Assembly (NCBI GenBank): GCA_003153375.1
Contig: PLYM01000046.1
Coordinates: 1 to 64,000, forward strand
Direction: 5' to 3'
Source of the DNA: Planctomycetaceae bacterium
GTDB lineage: Bacteria; Planctomycetota; Planctomycetia; Pirellulales; PALSA-1355
DNA: 64,000 nt
Below the pieces are notes generated by a model. That model did not search any database. It worked only from the letters and a program-made list of their open reading frames with translations, and had not been told where the DNA came from. Below, piece after piece: positions 55,681-64,000 of the stretch. Position numbers and translations under genes: made by a program. Position 1 is the stretch's first letter. Every line of letters starts with the position of its first letter.

Positions 55681-57717
55681 CTACCGGCGATGCCGTTCCC
55701 GTTTGCTGGCCGTCTTCCGCTGCGGGCGATAGCCGCCCGACGGTTTCGAGCGAATGTGGTCGCCGCCGGTTTGCTCGGTAACATCCTGGTTGGCCCGCTT
55801 GCGGCGTCGATCGAGCGCGGCCTTGGGCGGATGGTCGCCAATCAGGCAGTCGCAGCCGCTGCCGATCAGGTTCTGGCGTCCCGCTTGCTCGAGCGCGCGG
55901 CGGACCTCGAAATAATTCTCGGGCTTGAAGAACTGCATCAGCGCCCGTTGCAGTTTCCGATCGCGCAGGTGCTTGGCAATGAACACTGGCTTCTTGGTGA
56001 ACGGGTCGAGCCCGGTGTGATACATGCAGGCGGCGATGTCGAAGGGGCTGGGAATGAAATCCTGCACCTGGTCGGGCTGATAATGATTGCGTTTGAGAAA
56101 CACGGCCAGGTCGATCATCGAGTCGAGCGAGCTGCCCGGATGGCTGGCGATGAAATAGGGGACCAGGAACTGCTGCTTGCCGGCCCGTTTTGAGGCCGCC
56201 TTGAATTCGCGGTCGAACTTTTCGAAATCGTCGGCCGCTGGCTTCTTCATCAGGGCGAGCACGTCCGGATCCGTGTGCTCTGGCGCCACCTTCAAGTGGC
56301 CGCCGACGTGATGCGCGGCCAGCTCGCGCATGTACTCGGTGCTGCGGCGAGCCAGGTCCATGCGAATGCCCGAGGCGACCAGCACCTTCTTCACGCCCGG
56401 CTCCTCGCGCGCGGCTTTCATCAACTGCACCAGCGGACCATGGTCGGTGCCCAGCAGCTTGCAGATCGTGGGATGCACGCAGCTCAGCCGACGGCACTTG
56501 GCCTCGACCTCGGGGCGCGAGCAGCGCATCTCGTACATGTTGGCCGTGGGCCCGCCGATGTCGCTGACCACGCCCTTGAAATCGGCGTCGGCCGTCATCT
56601 GGCGAATCTCGCCCAGGATCGACTCCTGGCTGCGGCTCTGGATGATCCGCCCTTCGTGGGCCGTGATCGAACAGAACGTGCAGCCGCCAAAGCAGCCGCG
56701 CATGATCTGCACCGAGTCCTTGACCACCTCATAGGCCGGAATCTGCTGCTTGCCGTAACTCGGGTGCGGCTTGCGCGTAAACGGCAAGCCATAGCAGCGA
56801 TCCATCTCCACCTGCGAGAGCGGCAGCGCCGGCGGGTTGGCCACGATCGCCTCGCGGTCGTGATATTGCACCAGCCGCTTGGCGTTGTAAGGATTCGTCT
56901 CGTTGTGGGCGATCTTGGTCATCTCGGCAAACGACCACTTGTCTTCGACCACCTTCTCATAGCTGGGCAGCGTGATCGACGGCACGTCGGTCGGCGGCGA
57001 TTCCTTGGCGCCCAGGCGATAGGCCACGCCCCGCATGTCGCGCAGGTCGCGCACCGTCTGCCCGGCTTGCATGCGATGGGCGATCTCGACGATGCCCCGC
57101 TCGCCCATGCCGTAGACCAGCAAGTCGGCTTTGCAATCGAGCAAGATCGAGCGGCGAACCTTGTCGCTCCAATAGTCATAGTGGGCCAGCCGCCGCAAGC
57201 TGGCTTCGACGCCGCCGGCAATCACCGGCACGCCGCGATAGGCCTCGCGCGACCGCTGGCAGTAAGCCAACGTCGCCCGGTCGGGCCGCCGGCCAATCTG
57301 TCCGCCGGGCGAGTATGCATCGTCGTTGCGCACCTTGCGATTGGCCGTGTAGTGATTGATCATCGAGTCCATGTTGCCGGCACTAATGGCAAAGAACAGC
57401 CGCGGCCGGCCGAACGCGCGCCAGGCGTTGCAGTTCTGCCAATCGGGCTGGGTCAGAATCGCCACCCGAAAGCCCTCGCTCTCCAGCAGCCGGCCCAGCA
57501 GCGCCATCGCAAAGCTCGGGTGATCGACATAGGCATCGCCCGTGACGAACACGATGTCCACTTCGTCCCAGCCCCGCGCCACCATCTCCCCCCGCGTCAT
57601 CGGCAACGGCGCCGTCGGCTTCGGCCTGCGGCTCGGCCCCGCCGCCAGCGCGCTGGCAGGCACAGCATGCCCCAAAACCGGCAAGGCCGGAAACGCATTG
57701 GGAACGGAAGTCGACAT
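55681..57717 (-). CDS. ygiQ: YgiQ family radical SAM protein
   Basis: 678 aa; [71 protein letters not shown]. Confidence 0.95.
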   Translation of the reverse strand: MSTSVPNAFPALPVLGHAVPASALAAGPSRRPKPTAPLPMTRGEMVARGWDEVDIVFVTGDAYVDHPSFAMALLGRLLESEGFRVAILTQPDWQNCNAWRAFGRPRLFFAISAGNMDSMINHYTANRKVRNDDAYSPGGQIGRRPDRATLAYCQRSREAYRGVPVIAGGVEASLRRLAHYDYWSDKVRRSILLDCKADLLVYGMGERGIVEIAHRMQAGQTVRDLRDMRGVAYRLGAKESPPTDVPSITLPSYEKVVEDKWSFAEMTKIAHNETNPYNAKRLVQYHDREAIVANPPALPLSQVEMDRCYGLPFTRKPHPSYGKQQIPAYEVVKDSVQIMRGCFGGCTFCSITAHEGRIIQSRSQESILGEIRQMTADADFKGVVSDIGGPTANMYEMRCSRPEVEAKCRRLSCVHPTICKLLGTDHGPLVQLMKAAREEPGVKKVLVASGIRMDLARRSTEYMRELAAHHVGGHLKVAPEHTDPDVLALMKKPAADDFEKFDREFKAASKRAGKQQFLVPYFIASHPGSSLDSMIDLAVFLKRNHYQPDQVQDFIPSPFDIAACMYHTGLDPFTKKPVFIAKHLRDRKLQRALMQFFKPENYFEVRRALEQAGRQNLIGSGCDCLIGDHPPKAALDRRRKRANQDVTEQTGGDHIRSKPSGGYRPQRKTASKRERHRR

Positions 57718-57861
57718 ACGCAGGGCACCGAACTGGCGCGTGGTTTAAGCGGCCAAAAGAGGAAATTAGGCAACCACGTATTGTAGCACCGGGCAGCGGC
57801 GGTGGGCTACGGGGACGGGATCAATCAATTAGTCGCGCACTGTTTTTGTTAGATTACAAGC

Positions 57862-58236
57862 ATGAGCCAGCTCCCTGAAAAGCCGTCTCGATCGCTATGG
57901 GCAGACGTCCACCAACTTCTATTCTCGAAACCTGAGGAGCCAATTTCCGCGGCCGAGCTGGCCAGACTGCGGCAGGAAATTGACGAATCCGTCGCAAAGT
58001 TTCAGCTCCCCGAGTCGTTGCGGAATGAGATCTTGGCACAGTTGGAAGCTAAAGCGTCCGCGCCGCCACCCACACCGCGCGAGCACGAGGTGTGGGCGAT
58101 CCTCATTGCCTATGACGAATTTGCGAACAAAATCGCAAATCGCCAGGCCACCAAGCCCCTTGATTTCGACGCCTTTCACCGAAGTAGGAATGAATTCGAC
58201 CGCAAGGTTCTTGAGGGCCTGGACGATGCAATCTGA
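57862..58236 (+). CDS. Hypothetical protein (124 aa)
   Basis: ORF MSQLPEKPSRSLWADVHQLLFSKPEEPISAAELARLRQEIDES... Confidence 0.6.
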   Translation: MSQLPEKPSRSLWADVHQLLFSKPEEPISAAELARLRQEIDESVAKFQLPESLRNEILAQLEAKASAPPPTPREHEVWAILIAYDEFANKIANRQATKPLDFDAFHRSRNEFDRKVLEGLDDAI

Positions 58237-58870
58237 GATTTCTTGTTTGGCTTCTCACCGTTCAATTCACTACGTGTTGGCGACATTATTGCTCGTGTTG
58301 TCGGCAACCGCAGTTTACGTCTGGAGAAGCGGGCCCCTAGCGTTCGACATCGCACGAGTGGACGGTGAGTTGATTGCAGTGGTCCTGAAAGATCTGGTTT
58401 CCTACGACGGCGGCGATTCGCCACTCAGCGAAGGGGTTTCTTCTCCGAAAGAAATTCTGTTCTCGACGCGAGCAAATCGTCGTGTGTTGACCGCGCACGA
58501 CGTCTTCTATGGCCAGCAACCTGCGTTATCGCACAAGCTATCGAGGGCGCAACATGACGCGGCCGAACAAGCGGCTGCAAGCCTTGCCAGCCGGAGCTTT
58601 AATCATGACTCCGTCGGAACATTCGAGACTCACGATCAACGAATACGAGTCGAAGCGCCACGCTTCGATCGAGATCAAGATACTTTTGACGAATCCGTTG
58701 AAAGCCGACCGGTACAGGCATGGCCCCCCGGATATTCCCGCGACCGGCGGCTCGCAGTTGTTCGCCTGACGATTCCATGGAGTATTCACCACGTCGAGGC
58801 AACCTACGTACTCTTGCGGAGGTCCGATGCATGGACGCTCGGTTGGCGCAACTTTGACTATTATCCCTGA
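58226..58870 (+). CDS. Hypothetical membrane-anchored protein (214 aa)
   Basis: ATG 58226 overlaps the previous stop by 11 nt; N-terminal TM SIHYVLATLLLVLSATAVYVW; C-terminal RRLAVVRLTIPWSIHHVEATYVLLRRSDAWTLGWRNFDYYP. Confidence 0.55.
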   Translation: MQSEISCLASHRSIHYVLATLLLVLSATAVYVWRSGPLAFDIARVDGELIAVVLKDLVSYDGGDSPLSEGVSSPKEILFSTRANRRVLTAHDVFYGQQPALSHKLSRAQHDAAEQAAASLASRSFNHDSVGTFETHDQRIRVEAPRFDRDQDTFDESVESRPVQAWPPGYSRDRRLAVVRLTIPWSIHHVEATYVLLRRSDAWTLGWRNFDYYP

Positions 58871-59044
58871 CACCGCGTGGTACGCCTGACGGGCATCATT
58901 CCTAGTTGACTTCACGACAAGTGCGGTATCCCCGGCGACCGAAGAGGTAACACGGACCTTCCCGGCCAACCTTACGAGGCAACCAAGTTCACGCTATGGT
59001 TGATCACACCTCGTAACCCCTCATACACCCCAGGCGCCCTTGTA

Positions 59045-60121
59045 ATGCGTCACCGATACCTGCTGATATCGTCACGGTTGAAAATTGCTCTGATTCTCGG
59101 CGCATTAGTGTTGCCCACATCGGCGCTTTTGCGGGCCCAACTTCCCCTCGGCGCTGACGTTGTGCTCGCCAACGTCAAGGCGCGCAACGAAGCTCGCAAG
59201 GAAACGGCGCGCAAGCTCCTGGCGAAAGACGCGATCACCGTGGTGCTGGTCGGAACCGGCAGCCCGTTGCCGTCCGATCGGGCGCAGGCGAGTACGGCGG
59301 TGTTTGTCGACGGACGCTTCCTGCTGTTCGATTGCGGCGACGGCGCCTCGCGCTCGATCGACGCGCTCAATCTGCCGATCGGCCAGATCGAGGCCGTGTT
59401 TCTCACGCACTTTCACTCCGACCACTTTGCCGATCTGGGCGAGATCATCGACCGCAGTTGGATTCAGGGCCGTCGCCAGGTGCTCGCCGTGTACGGCCCC
59501 AGCGGCGTTGCCGAAGTGCTCGATGGCTTCCAACGGGCGTATCGTCTGGAGCGCGGCTATCGCACGGCGCATCATGGCGAGAAGGTGATGCCGTCCGAGT
59601 TCGCCGGAGCCGCAGCCAAACCGTTTGCCCCTGATGAGAGCGGCGAGTCGGTGACGGTCTATGACCAGCAAGGGGTCGTCGTCAAGGCGTTCGCCGTCAA
59701 CCACGCGCCCGTGCATCCGGCCGTCGGCTATCGGGTTGAATTCGGCGGCAAGGTCGTCGTGATTTCGGGCGACACCACCGCGACGGCATCCTTGGCCACG
59801 CAATCTCGCGACGCCGACCTGCTGGTTGCCGAAGCGATGAAAATGGCCACGGTCTCCCAGATGCAAAAGGCCAACGAGCAATTGGGCAACGATGCCATCG
59901 CCCACATTCTGCACGACATCCAAAGTTATCACATCGACGTCGAGCAGCTCGGCGCGCTGGCCGAAGAGGCCAAGGTCAAGCGATTGGCACTCACGCACCT
60001 CGTTCCGCCCGTGCCCAAGGCCGTCGCCCCCTTGCTCTTCAAACGACCGGTGAGCGAGAAATATCATGGCGAAACCGTTGTGGGCGAGGACGGCACCCGG
60101 CTCGTCATCCCCCTTCCTTGA
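59045..60121 (+). CDS. Secreted MBL-fold metallo-hydrolase (RNase Z-like fold)
   Basis: Signal peptide; VVLVGTGSPLPSDRAQASTAVFVDGRFLLFDCGDG; LTHFHSDHFADLGE; VISGDTT. Confidence 0.9.
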   Translation: MRHRYLLISSRLKIALILGALVLPTSALLRAQLPLGADVVLANVKARNEARKETARKLLAKDAITVVLVGTGSPLPSDRAQASTAVFVDGRFLLFDCGDGASRSIDALNLPIGQIEAVFLTHFHSDHFADLGEIIDRSWIQGRRQVLAVYGPSGVAEVLDGFQRAYRLERGYRTAHHGEKVMPSEFAGAAAKPFAPDESGESVTVYDQQGVVVKAFAVNHAPVHPAVGYRVEFGGKVVVISGDTTATASLATQSRDADLLVAEAMKMATVSQMQKANEQLGNDAIAHILHDIQSYHIDVEQLGALAEEAKVKRLALTHLVPPVPKAVAPLLFKRPVSEKYHGETVVGEDGTRLVIPLP

Positions 60122-60228
60122 TCCGCAGCGCGACACGCCGACGCAGTCGCTCGCCCTTGCCACGGTCTCGTGGTCGGGTATCGTTGAGTGCAGTCCCGCC
60201 CGCAAAAATTCACACCCCGTCTACCACC

Positions 60229-60444
60229 ATGCCCGATACGCCGCAAGCCATGTCGCCCCGCATGATCACGGCCCTGATCATGGGCGCCCTGATCCTATGG
60301 GCTTCCTACATCGCGGCGGGGGCCTATTGGTACAACCACAACCCCTGGCGCGGCGTGATCGTGATGGCCTGCATGGGCGGGTTCCTGGGCTTCTGGCTGC
60401 TGCTGTTGTGGAATCTGAAACGCAAGAAGCGCGGCCAGCCGTAG
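60229..60444 (+). CDS. Small membrane protein (71 aa)
   Basis: MPDTPQAMSPRMITALIMGALILWASYIAAGAYWYNHNPWRGVIVMACMGGFLGFWLLLLWNLKRKKRGQP; two TM segments. Confidence 0.65.
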   Translation: MPDTPQAMSPRMITALIMGALILWASYIAAGAYWYNHNPWRGVIVMACMGGFLGFWLLLLWNLKRKKRGQP

Positions 60445-60455
60445 ACAGAAGTCAA

Positions 60456-60607
60456 TTTGCCACCGAGGTCACAGAGAACTCAGAGAAGCAAAAAACGACG
60501 AAGAATCTGTCATTCAGAATCCAAGCAACTCCCCTTTCTTCGTGCCGTCAATCCTCGTTAACTCCTCTCCGCTCCTCTCTGTGAACTCTGTGTCCTCCGT
60601 GGCAAAA
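60456..60607. repeat. Inverted pair of CACAGAG-type intergenic repeats
   Basis: TTTGCCACCGAGGTCACAGAGAACTCAGAGAA ... CTCCTCTCTGTGAACTCTGTGTCCTCCGTGGCAAAA. Confidence 0.8.
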
Positions 60608-60761
60608 CTGCCTCTTTCGGTTTTCGCCGACTATTTTTTTCTGCAATCGGCCAAGCCAGCGGCGGGCGAAGTCCGTAGAATTCGCTAGTGAGTCGAATTG
60701 TTGGGATGTGCCGATTCAGGCATAATTCCGCCGGGAAAGAATTCACCGAGAGGTTGATCTC

Positions 60762-62465
<1,704 letters not shown>

Positions 62466-62492
62466 CGAGGTCTTTCACGACGAAGAGATTTA

Positions 62493-62521
62493 GCCACAGA
62501 GCACGCAGAGGGCACAGAGAG
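62493..62521. repeat. CACAGAG-type intergenic repeat, single copy
   Basis: AGCCACAGAGCACGCAGAGGGCACAGAGAGG, same motif as 60456-60607. Confidence 0.7.
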
Positions 62522-62526
62522 GGGTG

Positions 62527-62685
62527 TCAGAGAGAGACTCTTTTGATGCCGTCGACCAACCGGGCGCAACCGAAATTGAGGATTAAGCCGCGTCGTAGTC
62601 CGGTTGCATTGAGCTAGGAGAGGATCTGGGCGTAGGCGACGTCGGGTAGTTTGCTCAATGATTTTGTTTCAACGATCACTTCCTC
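62527..62685 (-). pseudogene. C-terminal remnant of a GxxExxY-type protein with in-frame stop
   Basis: Minus-strand translation EEVIVETKSLSKLPDVAYAQILS*LNATGLRRGLILNFGCARLVDGIKRVSL*; internal TAG at 62614-62616. Confidence 0.75.
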
Positions 62686-62788
62686 GGACGTTGGCGAGGA
62701 TTTCTGCCGCAAGCCGCCCTGCACCGCTTCGCAGACGCCGGGCACTATGTGCTTGAGGACGCGCGCGAAGACGTCGTCCCGCTTGTGG

Positions 62789-64000
62789 TCACCTTTTTGT
62801 CGGCGCCGTGAGCGGCTCGCCGTCGCGTCCGGACAACTCGGCGAGTTCGCTCAGGTAGGTGGCCGAGTATTCGTGCAGTGCCCGCAGTTGCTCGGGGCGG
62901 TAGCGCCAGGTCCAATTGCCCTGGCTCTTGCCGGGCGTGTTGAAGCGCGCCTCCGAACCGAGGCTCATGAGATCTTGGAGGGGTAACACCGCGAGATTTG
63001 CCACGGACGTGTAGGCGGCCCGGATGAAATCCCAGCCGACCTCGCGGCCGTTGACCCGCAGGTAGCGGCGAACGTGGTCGCGCGATTTTTCGTCGGCCGT
63101 CGCATACCAGCCCAGCGTGGTATCGTTGTCGTGCGTGCCGGGATAAATAACGCTGTTCGCACGGTGATTGTGCGGGAGGTAGAGATTTTTTGCACCGGCG
63201 CCGAACGCGAATTGGAGAATCGCCATGCCCGGCAGGCCCGTCGCCTCGCGCAGCGCGACGACCGAGGGCACCAGTTCGCCAAGATCCTCGGCGATAAGTT
63301 TGGCGCCGGGCAGGGCGGCGCAAACGGCGCGGAAAAACGCGACTCCTGGGCCGGGCTCCCAACTGCCAGTGCGCGCCGTCGTCGCCGCGGCAGGGATTGC
63401 CCAGTAGGTGTCGAACCCCCGGAAGTGATCGATGCGAATCACGTCGCACAGCGCGAAGTTCGCGCGCAGGCGGGCCAGCCACCATGCGTAGCCATCGGCC
63501 GCGTGCGCCGGCCAGTGATAAAGTGGGTTGCCCCACAACTGGCCGTTGGCGGAAAAGTAATCCGGCGGCACCCCGGCAACGAATGTCGGCCGTGCAGTCT
63601 TCGGATCGAGTTGGAAGAGGTGCGGGCTTGCCCAGACGTCTGCACTGTCGAGCGCGGCAAAGATCGGCGTGTCACCAATAATTCGGATACCGAGTTTGGC
63701 GGCGCGCGCCCGCACCTGCGCCCACTGGCCGAAAAACAAATACTGGATGAAAGCGTAGGCTTCCGCGCGCGCGGCGACTTGATGGCGAAGTGGGGAGTTT
63801 TCGGCCGCAGCGTGCGAGCGCACGTCCGCCGGCCATGCCCACCACGGGCGGCCGCCGAAATTATCTTTAAGCGCCGAGAAGAATGCGTAACTGGGCAGCC
63901 AGAAGGCGTGAGCCTCGCGAAATGTCGCAAAGTCGCCATAGGGCAGGGCCCGTTGCGGATCTTCACGCCAGTTTGCGTAGGCGGAAAAAAGCAATGGAAG
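62789..64000 (-). CDS. malQ: 4-alpha-glucanotransferase, N-terminus beyond the window edge
   Basis: LGIRIIGDTPIFAALDSADVWASPHLFQLD, CDVIRIDHFRGFDTYWAIPA, IAEDLGELVPSVVALREATGLPGMAILQFAFG; open at the window end. Confidence 0.93.
   Translation of the reverse strand, partial: LPLLFSAYANWREDPQRALPYGDFATFREAHAFWLPSYAFFSALKDNFGGRPWWAWPADVRSHAAAENSPLRHQVAARAEAYAFIQYLFFGQWAQVRARAAKLGIRIIGDTPIFAALDSADVWASPHLFQLDPKTARPTFVAGVPPDYFSANGQLWGNPLYHWPAHAADGYAWWLARLRANFALCDVIRIDHFRGFDTYWAIPAAATTARTGSWEPGPGVAFFRAVCAALPGAKLIAEDLGELVPSVVALREATGLPGMAILQFAFGAGAKNLYLPHNHRANSVIYPGTHDNDTTLGWYATADEKSRDHVRRYLRVNGREVGWDFIRAAYTSVANLAVLPLQDLMSLGSEARFNTPGKSQGNWTWRYRPEQLRALHEYSATYLSELAELSGRDGEPLTAPTKR

Noticed and set aside
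56275-57786. 503-aa plus-strand ORF
   Set aside because: Antisense shadow of ygiQ.

Overview
GC-rich (roughly 60-65% by eye) bacterial chromosomal window with the gene content of a planctomycete (DUF1549/DUF1553, DUF1501, PPC-domain, DUF1080, PEP-CTERM, ECF sigma plus Ser/Thr kinase); the taxonomy is inferred from families only. I support about 55 protein-coding genes. They include der, ilvN/H, ilvC, a hemY-type oxidase, GH31, cytochrome P450, an ethanolamine module (permease, eutA and a fused eutB-eutC ORF), a MoaD-like protein with an aldehyde:ferredoxin oxidoreductase, a pyruvate/indolepyruvate decarboxylase, ygiQ, two RNA methyltransferases and malQ (cut by the window edge). No tRNA, rRNA, CRISPR array, prophage or transposase gene was seen. 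The most interesting region is ~46.7-52.4 kb. Here an ECF sigma factor and a DFN-type kinase are surrounded by four minus-strand genes: a 37-aa basic protein absent from the ORF track, a 62-aa protein, and two Gly/Tyr-rich secreted paralogs. All four have an upstream GTAACA-(15 nt)-CGC[T/A] element with identical spacing (three as GTAACAA-N14-CGCTGGG), so they look like a local ECF regulon controlling surface proteins. Other structure the genes do not explain: a dispersed double-hairpin repeat (3 copies, fixed arms, variable 22-23 nt spacer), a second repeat family sharing its GGGTGCCAC/GTGGCACCC ends, an ~800-bp non-coding structured region after the SDR gene, a GxxExxY-type pseudogene remnant, and CACAGAG-type repeats flanking the decarboxylase gene.
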